Shown here: piece by piece, positions 8,870 through 19,050 of the stretch
Layout: the number at the start of each line of letters is the position of its first letter
Position numbering within the stretch: the stretch's first letter is position 1
From: Haplomitrium mnioides
Taxonomy: Eukaryota > Marchantiophyta > Haplomitriopsida > Calobryales
Length of the DNA stretch: 24,771 nt
NCBI GenBank assembly: GCA_049999725.1
Contig: JBNGIS010021703.1
Location: 1-24,771, forward strand
Reading direction: 5' to 3'
The notes under the pieces: generated by a model
What the model was told of the DNA's origin: nothing
Seen by the model: only the letters and a program-made list of their open reading frames with translations
The model's database searches: none
Translations under genes and position numbers: made by a program

Positions 8870-10760
8870 TCAAGATCATTCATTCTATTTGGAATGCATT
8901 ATGGTTTCCTCACCACATTGCCTAATGGTCCTTCCCAATTTTTATTTACAAGACTTTTTTTGCTGAGAGGATGTCTAAGTGGTCTCTTAGCCACATGGGG
9001 TTTATGCCTTGGACAAGTGATGGCATTCTTGTTCATTTACCCCTCATCTATATACATTGTGTTGGTAAAAACCTCCTGCAATAACTTTTTTTAGTTTTGC
9101 ATGTCTTTTATTTCATTCGTATAGAACAAATGATCTTCTGAATCATCAATCTCTATGATCTATCGAATCATTAGTACACAATTGTATCTACACCCTATTT
9201 ATAGATACTATTGTATTCTAATTGCTTAATCTCATTCTTTCACCAAGTCCTATTCTAGCAAGATTGGTTAATCTCTTCCTTTTTCATCACACTCAAAACC
9301 TATTATTTGTATTTAGTTGTTTTCTTGGTTGGTTTTCAGATCAAACACTATTTGTGAACTTAAACAAGTTAGTTCTATTTAGTGTAGAAGTCGATTCAAC
9401 CGCATCATATTTTTTGGTTAAACATGTAATTCGTCAAATTTTCAGCATCTTCATTTTTGGTTCCTCCCTTCAACATTTAGGTAGAACTCCGACCCCTTCT
9501 TTGACAAAGAAGATACTAGAAGATTTGCAAATGAGTGCATCAAAGTTTGGGGATTCATTACCATTTGTAGAGATATGACCTATTCTTTCCTTTGATTCTC
9601 GGAAATATAATCAAAAACTAAGATTTATAGGAAATAGTCAATTTGACAATCAAAGTCATGTAAAGAGAAGAGTCTCTTATTATGTTTTTAGCGCTTTTTT
9701 GGATAGTGGAAGAGGGAGGATGTCCCACACTTGCTACCACGTCTAGCAACTTTCCGAAAAGATTTTCATCGTTTGAGAACTCCATCTCCATACAATCATT
9801 TTTGCATGAATTGGATGGAGATAAGAGATGCATATCAAGATTTGTATGAGGATTTTTGAGACAATCAAATTTTTGGGTGAGGGTTATTCACCATGAGATG
9901 CTGAGAAAAAGAGAGCGGGACTATCTCCACTCAAAGGTAAAATACCCAAAAACTGTTGTGATTTGTTTCTAGGTAGTCAGTCATATCATACTATGATAAT
10001 TTTGAAATCAACTCTCCTTTTAACAGATGAATACCATTAATTGATGAAGAGATTTAGTCCACAATATATGCCGAGAAAACAACAAACTAAAGAATTGGAT
10101 TTCTAACCAATAGAAGGATTGAGACCGTGAGACTTTGGTACTACCCTGGAAACCATTGGCTCAAGATGCACCTCCCACTTTGAGTTTACTCATTAATAGG
10201 TTGAAGAATGCAAAATCTGACAAAAAATTCCAAGAATTCAATCTTTTCGACGAGGTTGGATTGAATGATATGAATAAAAAAATAATTGTTCTGAGTTCTC
10301 TCTACACCTGGATGATCTCAATTCCATACATAGAAAAATGGCTTGAAAATCTTCTCCCAATTTGGAGCTTATCCTAAATCTATCTCCTACACATAGAACT
10401 ATATATTTCAATCATTTAGAAACGGAGAAATGGAGTACATCTCCAAATTGTTGGAAAAACGTTTTTTGGGTGATTTCAATCACATTCCTCATTTAGGAAA
10501 AAGTCACAACACCATGAAAGAATTCAGACCTGAAAAAGTAGATAAAGAAATACCTAGATGGTCATTGAATTTAAAGATCAGAAAATTTGACATTATAGTC
10601 ATCAAAGTTACCGATATTTGTCAAAAGAAAGTGATTACTTAGGATATATCATAAAAGTGAGAGGTTGGATAAGAAAAATGGTCAAGTAGAAAATTTTCCA
10701 GCTCATGATACATTCTCCATTTTTATTAAGGATCACTGATGAATATGCCAACTCTCAATC
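8870..10760 (+). pseudogene. ycf1: ycf1 remnant, plastid-derived (NUPT)
   Basis: Remnant of ycf1 (Tic214, a plastid inner-envelope protein-import component). It starts with the N-terminal membrane region: FGMHYGFLTTLPNGPSQFLF (8874-8933), then GLCLGQVMAFLFIYPSSIYI. At 9222-9578 it has SPILARLVNLFLFHHTQNLL, FVFSCFLGW and RQIFSIFIFGSSLQHLGRTP-P-LTKK, which follow conifer Ycf1. Later pieces include DAPPTLSLLINRLKNAKSD and FQEFNLFDEVGLNDMNKK near 10160-10280, and EVDKEIPRWSLNLKIR-like sequence near 10540. The pieces change frame at least three times, and the full gene would be several kb longer. The end near 10760 is set by loss of resemblance, so it is approximate. Confidence 0.87.
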
Positions 10761-11104
10761 CCTTGGAAGAAGTTGAGGTACCTTAATGGAAATGTTCACA
10801 TACGGAAAAAATTTCTTCTTCAATAGGGGCTCAATTTCATCCATGAAAATAAGGGCTGATCACCTCTCTAGAATAAACAAATGAGGCTTTCCATTAGCTC
10901 AATGGGGAAGAGGTTGGTTGCCGATTGTTCAATCGCATCTCAAGAAATATTTGAGGTCTTGAAGATTTATGCATGTGCAAAAGTTCACTTACAAATGAAG
11001 GTTTGAGAGGAAAGAGATGGGGAATTGTCCAAAGATTGGGAATAGATCCCAAAAGAATGCAGAAATTACTTAAAATTTTGATCTCCGAGCCTTTTGTCAC
11101 AAGG
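10761..11104. other. Unassigned stretch between ycf1 and rDNA spacer
   Basis: No confident assignment. A plus-strand frame runs through 10973-11212, but its 3' half is the trnA-rrn23 spacer, so it is not a gene. A string reading KIRADHLSRINK near 10848 looks a little like a gypsy RNase H-integrase joint; it is too short to use. Confidence 0.3.
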
Positions 11105-11417
11105 GATGTTGCTCTTCGGATAGCAGAGTTTGATGAAAGTTGTAAGTTGTGTTTGGAAGGGAGTTATTGTCTATCATCAGCCTCTATGGTAGAATCAATT
11201 AGAAATGCCTAAGAGACAGTGGCTGACTTTGTAGTGGATGTCAGCGATTTGAGTCCGCTTGTCTAGAGTCCGCGATTTGAGCCAATATAATGATATTGGA
11301 GGATCAAATAATTCACCCAATCAAAACTTGATGAGTTTATAGTTCTTACTTATGGATGTCAATAAGATCCTTTTCTTCAACACTGTGAGACGACACATCC
11401 TTTGATTCAATAGAAAG
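11105..11417 (+). pseudogene. Plastid trnA-rrn23 spacer (NUPT)
   Basis: Spacer found just upstream of 23S rRNA in land-plant plastomes. Visible landmarks are gatgaaagttgtaagttgtg at 11133, gggagttattgtctatcatc at 11159, atggtagaatca, the gatgtcagcgatttgagtcc stretch near 11240, and atggatgtcaataagatcc near 11353, followed by the 23S 5' end. It holds decayed rRNA-operon sequence but no intact tRNA. The left edge is where resemblance stops. Confidence 0.8.
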
Positions 11418-13230
11418 GTTCAAATGATAACAGGCCTTATGGTGGATATCTAGGAACCCAAAGATGAGGAAGAGCGTAGAAAGTCACAAAACACTTGGAG
11501 AAGCTGAAAATAAGCATGGATCCAGATATTTTTGAATAGATTGATCTTTTGAAGTGTTGTTTAATCCATAGGTATGCAAGAGAGAACATGGAAAATTGAA
11601 ACATCTTTATAACAAGAGGAAAAGAAAGCAAAAGAAATTCTCGTAGTAGCGGCAAGCAAAATGAAAGTAGCCTAAACTCTGATCTTAAGAAAATGTTTGG
11701 TAAAAGCAATTGCATTGGCGTGAGTAGAGGTTGTAGGCCATCACCATATGACATCCATCGGAATCATTCCCAAAGCAGATTAGTCCAATGTTGTAACCTT
11801 GTAATTCTAACTGGTTTCTAAAAATCATATTGTCAAAGTCAAAGATGACTTTGCTAGAAGTTGCATGTCCTATGTTTTTCCTGTCCAAGTTGAATGGTAT
11901 TGTTCTATTGAACATCGAAAAACAACCCTGCGGAAGGGCGCATGATTTTGTAAATATATGGAACACATGCGGCTGGAAATTTGCAAGAACAGGATGTTAC
12001 AGGGTTGTAGAAGAGCTAGATAAGTATCTTGCCGCTAGGCAAAGCAGTTGAGTTATGCACCATAAATGGTGAGAGTCCAGCAATCAAAGCATCATGAGCT
12101 TATACTCTATCTTGAGTAGCATGGAGCACACGAAATTCCATGAGAATCAGCAAGGACCACCTTGTTAGGCTAAATATTCATGGGTGACCAATAACAAAGT
12201 AGTATAGTGAGGGAAAGGTGAAAAGAACCCCCTAGGGAAGTGAAATAAAACAAGAAATTGTAAGCTCCCAAGCAGTGAGGGGAGAATTGAATCTTTGACC
12301 ACATGCCTGATGAAGAATGAGACGACAACTTATAGGCAGTGGCCTAGTCAAGAGAACCTACCACAGACACAATGAAAGCGAGTCTTCCTAGGCTAATTGT
12401 CATTGCTTATGGACCTAAACCTAGGTGACCTAAACATGACAAAGATAAAGCTTGGGTGAAACTAAGTGAAGGTCCAAATCGATTGATATTGAAAAACCAG
12501 TGGATGAGTTGTGGCTAGAGGTGAAATGCCACTCGAATCTACATCTAGTTGGTTCTCCCCAAAATGTGTTAAGGCATAACAGGTCACTAAACTCTCTAGA
12601 GGTAGAGCATTATTTCAGCACGAGATGCGGAAACGATACCAAATTGAGGCAAGTTATGAATACTAGGGAACACCACCCAATAATGAGAGGTGTGGATCAA
12701 CTAATGAGACAATGGGGGAAAAGCTTCATTGTCAAGGGAAGAACTACCCAGATCACTAGCTGAGGCCCCTAAATGACCACTCAATGGTGAAGGAAGTAGG
12801 AGTACAAAGATAGCTAGGAGGTTTGTCTAAAAGCATCCACTCTTGATAGAGTGCATAATAGCTCACTCATGAAGCGCTCTTGTGCCAAAGATGAATGGGA
12901 CTAAGCGGTCTGCTGAAACCATAAAAGTCAAAATACATCAATATAGGAGAATTTTGCCTTAGAAAGAAGCACCCACGTTAGCAAGTGTGGACAAAGCAAA
13001 AGTGAGAATATTGGCTTGAGTAATGCAAACATTGGTGGAATCCAATGCCTCAAAAACCTAAGGATTTCTATGCAAATTTTGTCCACTGAGGGTCAGTCAA
13101 GGCCTAAGATCAAGCCAAAAGACGTAGTCAACGGACAATAAGCAAATGTTCATGTACTACCCCTTGTTGGTCTTGAGGGACAAAGGAGGCTAGACTAGGA
13201 AGCCCACCCCAAGATGAGTGCTCTCCAATT
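11418..13230 (+). pseudogene. rrn23: Plastid 23S rRNA, interrupted and internally deleted (NUPT)
   Basis: Decayed plastid large-subunit rRNA from its 5' end (ttcaaatgataacaggccttatggtggatatctagg). Landmarks follow in order: gaggaaaagaaagcaaaag near 11618, aatcagcaaggaccaccttg near 12144, gtgagggaaaggtgaaaagaacccc near 12208, gaaagcgagtcttc near 12374, gatgagttgtggctagaggtgaaatgcc near 12501, gcataatagctcactcatgaagcgctcttg near 12852, tgagtaatgcaaacattggtgg near 13017, and gtactaccccttgttggt near 13154. About 290 bases are inserted at 11725-12005. At about 13194 the sequence jumps from the domain III-IV region to the last ~40 bases of 23S (aagcccaccccaagatgagtgctctcc), losing over 1 kb. Unit 1 keeps most of that missing part. 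Confidence 0.95.
11725..12005. other. Insertion inside the 23S rRNA relic
   Basis: About 280-290 bases foreign to 23S rRNA. The rRNA segment equivalent to GGTTGTGGGAGAGCAATACA appears in worn form on both sides (tttggtaaaagcaattgcat at about 11697 and gggttgtagaagagctagat at about 12001). This could be a target-site duplication of about 28 bases. The insert has frames open on both strands but no motif I know. Ends are approximate. Confidence 0.55.
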
Positions 13231-13348
13231 TTTACATCCTTGGAAACCTTGGGACACAAACATGGTTGAGATACCGATATATTTTCTGTTGTTGTTACTA
13301 AAGATGGGGCAATACAAGTCTTGAGAATCCAAGACTTGAGAGTATGAT
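13231..13348 (+). pseudogene. Plastid 23S-4.5S spacer (NUPT)
   Basis: Short spacer between 23S and 4.5S rRNA, also seen at about 1690-1795 in unit 1. Both copies share acaaacatggttgaga and atggggcaat, and the pair cttgagaatccaa/ttgagaattcaag marks its right end. Confidence 0.75.
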
Positions 13349-13453
13349 ATAAGGTCAGAGCAAGACAACCCATTTATCATTACAATAGGTGCCATATGAA
13401 AGTGCAACAACATATGCACTTGAGACATCCTAACAAACCAAGAGATTTTAGCC
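13349..13453 (+). pseudogene. rrn4.5: Plastid 4.5S rRNA relic (NUPT)
   Basis: Reads aaggtcagagcaagacaaccc, then tttatcattacaataggtgcc, gaaagtgcaacaacatatgca and gagacatcctaacaaaccaagag. This follows plastid 4.5S rRNA (about 103 bases) along its whole length with mostly transition changes, and a normal downstream run (ccttgttcctacatgat) to about 13475. It sits at the expected distance after 23S. Confidence 0.87.
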
Positions 13454-13480
13454 TTGTTCCTACATGATCTAATTGTTGAG

Positions 13481-13721
13481 ATACTAGCCACCTAAAATAC
13501 ATAAAATTTTTTCCCATATTTCCAAAAAAGAGCACTTACCGATATTGAAGATATTGTTCATTTAGATTCTCTAAGTGTTTTATGAATTTATGGTTAGTCT
13601 TCTAGTGATCTAATTGAAATCTAGCTCTGCCTTGTTGGAAATCCACAAACATTCTAATTTTAGCATAAATTTTATTCTAAACATGTAATCTTAGTACATT
13701 CAAATCTACATTGAAACGCTA
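13481..13721. other. Unassigned stretch between 4.5S relic and gag copy B
   Basis: About 240 AT-rich bases with no readable match. Unit 1 has about 1.3 kb at the equivalent place, including the unknown frame at 2145-3053. Confidence 0.3.
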
Positions 13722-13903
13722 ACAGAACTAGATGCTAGAACAAAGATTTCCATTCATAGGAATGACTTTAATTCAATGAAGATTTAGAACATGTGGATCA
13801 TGCAAAGTTGCTAGGAAATAGAGAGTAGGGTTCAAGCCAAGAGCAACCAAAATTTGCACTAGTGGCATCGGATTCAGAACTTGTTGTATCATTTAGGTTG
13901 AGG

Positions 13904-15173
13904 TCAATTGAATTTGAGCTGACTACAACTAATAGTACTTGATTTAAGAAAGACGAGGACAAGCATATGAGGCTTGCTGTTGTCTCTAATGATATTTTGA
14001 CTACTATTAATTTTGTAAGTAGGATTGTTAAGACATTCTATGATTGCGTCTCTGATAACATTGTTGTATTCATGGATGAAGGAGGTCTTGAGCAATATGA
14101 TCTATTTGATTACAATTATAGCAACTTTGGCTATAAGAGAGTGCGCAAGCTGAAAATAAAGTTGATTGGGTTGTTGCTAATAAGAGGTATGATGGGCTGG
14201 TTGAGCAAAGGCTTGACTGACAATCATCGGCTGAACAGATTGGAAAATTGCTTGATTAACTTCAAGGGCCGATCGTGTTGTAACAACCTTAATTCTTCTC
14301 TCTACATGGCATACATTGTTTGCATGGTTAGAGAAAAGACAAATGTCACACCAACTGATAAGAAGACAAGCTTCTAGAGGTGAGTGTTTCTTATTGCAAA
14401 GCATGCACCAAACATTGGAGGCAGAAGAGTTTAGAGTAGGTGTTGGAACAAAATTTATCATTTGCAATTTTGAATTCAAAAGTTGGTCATTGAGCATCAC
14501 AATTGCTCTAGCTAGCCATGGGAGGAGGAGTAGAATTAGAAAAATGATCGTTCAATGAAAAACATAAAATAAGTACAAAGGTTGGGAGGAGTAAGTAGCG
14601 GAATATGAAGAGGAAGCAATTGATCCCTTATAAGCATCACTTTTTTGTAAGATAAGGCTAGCTAAAATGCTCGCTCAAGAGATTAGGGATCGTGGAGCAA
14701 CACAAGCTCATCAATAGAATAAGAAATGCCCTTTATAAAATATCATGTCTTGTCTTTGACAAGGGGAGGAGTTTGACGTTTGCTAAAAACTGCCTTAAAC
14801 ATATTGCTACAATCTTGCATATATTCTTCATTGTACACCCAAATACAAAAGATCCCATCCTAGGCTCAATTAAAATGGAAAGTTGGCCAAAAACCAATCA
14901 ATTACTGTGAATTTCTAGCAATGTAACAATTGCAGCTGCCTCACAAAAAAACCAATTAATGGCATTGTCGTTGAGAGTGGTGGCAAATTGAACACCATAG
15001 ACATCTTTGGGATCTCTAGAGGCAACAACTAGTCCAAGAAAATAATTGACACGCATGTTAGCATCAACACAATCCACAACCATTTGGCTCGTAAGTTGGG
15101 CTTGGAAGAAAACCATCATTTGAGGAGCATGATCAAATTCGATAACAATTAGCAATGGAGGTATTTTTGGCAA
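13904..15173 (-). pseudogene. gag-like pseudogene, copy B
   Basis: Better-kept copy of the gag remnant. At 15173-14898 one frame gives ANMRVNYFLGLVVASRDPKD and VYGVQFATTLNDNAINWF, the capsid N-terminal region of plant LTR-element Gag. At 14500-14177 another frame gives WCMLCNKKHSPLEAC and WCDICLFSNHANNVC. The second holds an intact CCHC zinc knuckle, C-x2-C-x4-H-x4-C, at about 14351-14309. The knuckle in nucleocapsid binds the element's RNA. The two frames differ, so indels separate them. Further downstream, 14095-13904 has IIECLNNPTYKINSSQ, parallel to VIKECLNGPTCKTNNSQ in copy A. Confidence 0.72.
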
Positions 15174-15299
15174 TTTGGGGACATCAAGCTAGTCAAGAAA
15201 ATTTTCATCATAAGCAGCGAGAAAGAATGGACAACAACGAGTGTAATGTTTAAATATGGACAATGGAAGAAGAGGCAAATGCCTCATACACAATCAAAA

Positions 15300-16787
15300 A
15301 TCAAGTTGGGCTTCAAATTTTGACTTTATAAATAAAAAATCTTTGGCCCATGGCCGCTATTGCAAGAGGATGAAAAAGAGTGTGGTAGTATATTGTTGAA
15401 TTTGGAGATTCAAATTAAAAAGCAAAAATGACAACTCAATCGATGGTCGATATGAGCTCGAAATATTTTTTGGATTTTCAAATTTCTAGAGGTAAGCATG
15501 GGACATAAAATAGAAAGCAAGGCAACAAGAGCAACAACAATCTTTGGCAGTTCCTCAACAACTCTAGCACAACCTATGGCAATCATTTCAGATCTAGAAA
15601 AGCAAAGGGGAAGAAGGGAAGGAAGGAACTAGGAAACGACAACTATATCAAGAACATCATGGACCACAACTCATAAACAAGGAATGAGGTAGAGGGATCA
15701 ACAACAACACCGTTGCTTCACTAATGGTAAAGCATAGGAGAAGGAACCTCACTCTAATGTGTGTCATAGTGTAGTGGTGAGAGGTTTTACAAGCTCTAAT
15801 TTGGATTTCACAAGACTAGTAGTTAAGGTGTCAGCATTGGGTCTAACTTTTTGGGCCAACATTTGGGCCAAGATAATAGTCGAACAATAGGTCAAAATGA
15901 TAGTCAAATGATGATCAATCATAAAGGAATGTTCTTGCAACAATCTTGTATACAATCACAATGTTGAGTCAAGTGCAAAGGGAAAAGCCTTGGTGGCTAA
16001 AGAGTGGTCAAAATAGGAATCTAACAAAGACTTCTTATAGATCTTAACTAAAGCGGAATGAACATGAGTGAAGGGTGTGAGAAAGGCTACACTTTCATGC
16101 AATCAACTTTCTCAAGTGAGCAAAGACACACAAGAATCTAAACGTACACAGTCTTTGTTATAAGCTTTAGGTCATCTATGGCTTAATGTCAACAGAACAA
16201 TCTAAGGTTCACACTCAATTGGTCAAACTCAAATGCTATAACAAAAGGACTCATAGTGTAAAGAAAGAAATCTACCAAGAAAATAGTGAGGGACTTAGAA
16301 GACATCATGATGGTTTTTATAATTGGCAAAGTTCTAAAGTCGAGAATCAAGTCATGAGATCAAGGGTCGATAATAAAATCCTAAGAAGTTCAAATAGAAA
16401 CAAAGGAAGGAACAAGGGAAGGTTTCTAGCTAACTGGGTTGACTCTTAATAATAATTCTAATAAAAAAATGCTGGTTAAATGTTGGGTGCTACAACAAAG
16501 GCATGTCTAACTTTGGCGAGGAATCTAAATCTTCATAATGTGGGCTAAGGTTCAAGAGTTGTACTAATAAGAAAGGGAAGACTCTTTTAGAAAAAGGTTC
16601 TAACCTTGATTCTATGGATTCAAAACTTGACAAGGAAATGACATGTGTTCAATAACTAGTATGGGATAACTAAGTTTGGGTGGGTGTTAGCTTTGTCTCT
16701 AAACTCAGATGTGAACATTTAGAAGACACATTCACTATCGAATATGACGTCAGTTGCATGTTCTATTGGAGGGTGCAATCAACCTAC
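15300..16787 (-). other. Non-coding leader of copy B
   Basis: No convincing reading frame. It is shared with 4760-6378 of copy A and probably is the untranslated leader of the element. Confidence 0.45.
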
Positions 16788-18049
16788 AAAAGAGATAGCA
16801 TTTGATCAAAACCAATGCATATTCGATAATCAAGATCAAGCTATTCCAAGCAGTGTTTGAGCTTTATTCATAACAATTATGTCATCTGTTACATGCACCA
16901 CTCACAAATGGACTATGAGGTTTTTGAGTATTAAACCATTAATAATCTAGCCAATTCTTTAATCTTTGAGAATATATCCAAGATGTAATTTTTTTGACAC
17001 TCAAAGATACACACCCTTTGTGTTGGTTCAACTTACAATGTAAACATAGATATGAACCAAAAATTGACAAGAAATAGTTAACCGAATATAAAAAATATAT
17101 GCAATGACAAGGTGGTCTCTTCTTTCTAGTAATAATCCTACATTTTCTTCCTTGTGTAGTTGCTACAAACATATAAGCAAACACAAATAAAAACAATGAC
17201 GTATTACTGAAAGACAAAGTAGACTATTTTTTTTATGTTAATCTTTTCTTTTTGAACCTGGATGACAGACATCACAAAGCAAACACATTGTTGATTAGAT
17301 CAACTTATAAAAGAGACACGAAAGACGTTGAAGATAGTACTCATTCTATCATTGACACAAAACACTACAGCACACCAACAAGTCAAATAGGTATGCACAA
17401 ACACAACTTCACATATTTGCGATTATCATAAGGAAATTTGCTTGCACACCAACTCACAAAGAACTTTGATGATATTTTTCAACAACCCAAACCCTCCACA
17501 CTTCATATGCGTAGGAGGTCACCTATTCAAATTTTTCTCAATGATTAAACTCTTTCCCAACCACAGAGTTATCCTCAAATATATCACTCTTAACATATCA
17601 TTTTCTTCTTTTGATTTTTCACTTCTTTCATGCAGCCATTCAAACTAAGTCACGACTGCGATATTGTAAAACCCAGCTTCTATTGTATATAAAAGTGGTT
17701 GGTCTTCAACAAATGTGTGTTTGAAATCTTGTCATTTAGTCAAAGACCATTGACCACATCCCCAAACCTTTGCTAGTTGCATATCTCACATGCACAAAAG
17801 TGGTATCAAATTCACAATATGTCTATGTAAATCACTAAGCATTGGCATGGTGTGTCTTCTAATACTGCTATTCTTCATTGTTTTCTATAACTTTTCCCAC
17901 TTTTTCTCTAGCTCTATTTAAAGCATTTTCTACTTATCTTGCATTATTGTGTTAAGGTTGCTCATTGGTGTATGTGTTTGTTGTAATTTTTGTGCACAAC
18001 AAGAGTTATAGTAGATCCATTGTGCTAGTGCAACTTTGGGTTTGAGCCA
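16788..18049. other. Unassigned AT-rich stretch
   Basis: Frames at 16939-17217 (-) and 17442-17648 (+) are under 95 codons and show no motif. I see no RNA gene, transposon end or plastid match. Confidence 0.3.
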
Positions 18050-18059
18050 AAAAAAAATT

Positions 18060-18372
18060 TTACTAGCCATTTTTTCTTGGATTTATTTTTTTGGCTAATA
18101 GGTCATCGATGCCATGCAATTTTTTGTTAGAACCAAATTACCATGCTAATTGATTGTTCATCAACAACTTTATGCAATTTTTTCCTTTGATCAAATTCCC
18201 TTGCTAATCAATCATTATCACCTTGTAGTTGTTTACTTGGATCTAGTTTGTGTGCCAATCTATTATTGCCACCATTGCATTGCTTCAACTAATTACTTTG
18301 ATTGATCATCATTAGCCCCATGCAACTATTTTCTTGAATTGAACTCTCTTGCATTGTAGTTGTTTTCTCATA
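18060..18372 (+). repeat. Degenerate ~55-bp tandem repeat
   Basis: About five or six worn copies of a unit like atgcaattttttcctttgat...caaattcccttgctaatcaa...tcattatcacc follow each other. Clearest are those starting near 18116 and 18172; later ones (near 18225, 18270, 18320) are more changed. They share ATGCAA-T-TTTT, a Leu/Phe-type ttgatcaaatt block and TTGC-AATCA. Unit length is about 50-57 bases. No coding sense is apparent. Confidence 0.55.
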
Positions 18373-18465
18373 TAGCAAGCATGGAAATCTTTGGTGGTAC
18401 TTTTTAATTAAATACAGAAACTTATCTAAAACAATTGCCGCACGTGTCGTATGATAATTCCTTGC

Positions 18466-19050
18466 TCAAAATCTCCCCAATGTTGTTGTTGGTATTGCAC
18501 ACCCAAATCTTGCTTCTACATAATCTTTCACTTCTTGGAATGATTTTGGATTGACAATTTGCTCATCTTTGTCTAGGTTGTCTTCATCTCTATACTCTAT
18601 GGACACTCTTCCTCCTTTGCTCTCCATCAAAATTAACTTCCCTCTTCGATATGCACAACAGACAAGCATGCAATTCTCTCTGAGCCTATATCTTAGTGCA
18701 ATCATATGCTCTTGCGATCCTACATCATGGAGCATTTAGAGAAATTTATTCATCACTTTAGAATTCACAAGCTTTGCATTGGATATCAAAAAGTACAACA
18801 ACGCATCATATTGTGACATTGGAGATTGATCCAAACAATAAACATGCTTATTACCCATACCATGTAGAGTCTTGCACGTCGCAATAGCCATCTACCATTC
18901 TAAGGCATGCCTTCTCATATCATTTTTGGAGTCTATAAACACATGTTGCTACTTGAAAAAACCCTTTAGATCTTCCAAGAGGCATACACTCATTGATTTT
19001 CCTAGTGGTGTGCACAAAGTAATCTCAACTATGCTATGACTCACATATAG
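18466..19050 (-). pseudogene. Interrupted reading frame of unknown protein
   Basis: A minus-strand frame of about 195 codons with only three internal stops: TAG at 18949-18951, TAG at 18892-18894, and TAA at 18736-18738. The last 89 codons (18735-18466) are open. Readable stretches are VEITLCTPLGKSMSVCLLED, QHVFIDSKNDMRRHALEW, MAIATCKTLHGMGNKHVYCL, YDALLYFLISNAKLVNSK, MLHDVGSQEHMIALRYRLRE, RGKLILMESKGGRVSIEYRD and SFQEVKDYVEARFGCAIPTT. The composition is protein-like (charged and hydrophobic residues alternating), and all three stops fit single C-to-T changes in Gln codons. I do not recognise the family and see no catalytic motif. It could be part of a transposon protein or a processed host pseudogene. 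Confidence 0.6.

Larger units (their letters stand above)
13722..16787 (-). mobile_element. Ty3/gypsy-like LTR retrotransposon remnant, copy B
   Basis: Diverged partner of 3090-6378 in the same orientation, again a leader (about 16780 to 15300) followed by gag (about 15300 to 13900). The shared right edge lies near the ttctattggagggtgcaatca stretch at 16760. No LTR end, protease, RT or integrase is visible. The absence of pol in both copies suggests the duplicated DNA held an already truncated element. Confidence 0.65.

Noticed and set aside
10840-10885. Gypsy RNase H-integrase joint (ADHLSR)
   Set aside because: A six-residue resemblance without any neighbouring RT or integrase motif.
10950-11212. 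rps15 remnant after ycf1
   Set aside because: A faint GLR-KR pattern only, and the second half of the frame is the trnA-rrn23 spacer.
11418-13453. Functional plastid rRNA operon or plastid contamination of the assembly
   Set aside because: Too many substitutions, a foreign insertion and a >1 kb deletion; neighbours are nuclear retroelements.
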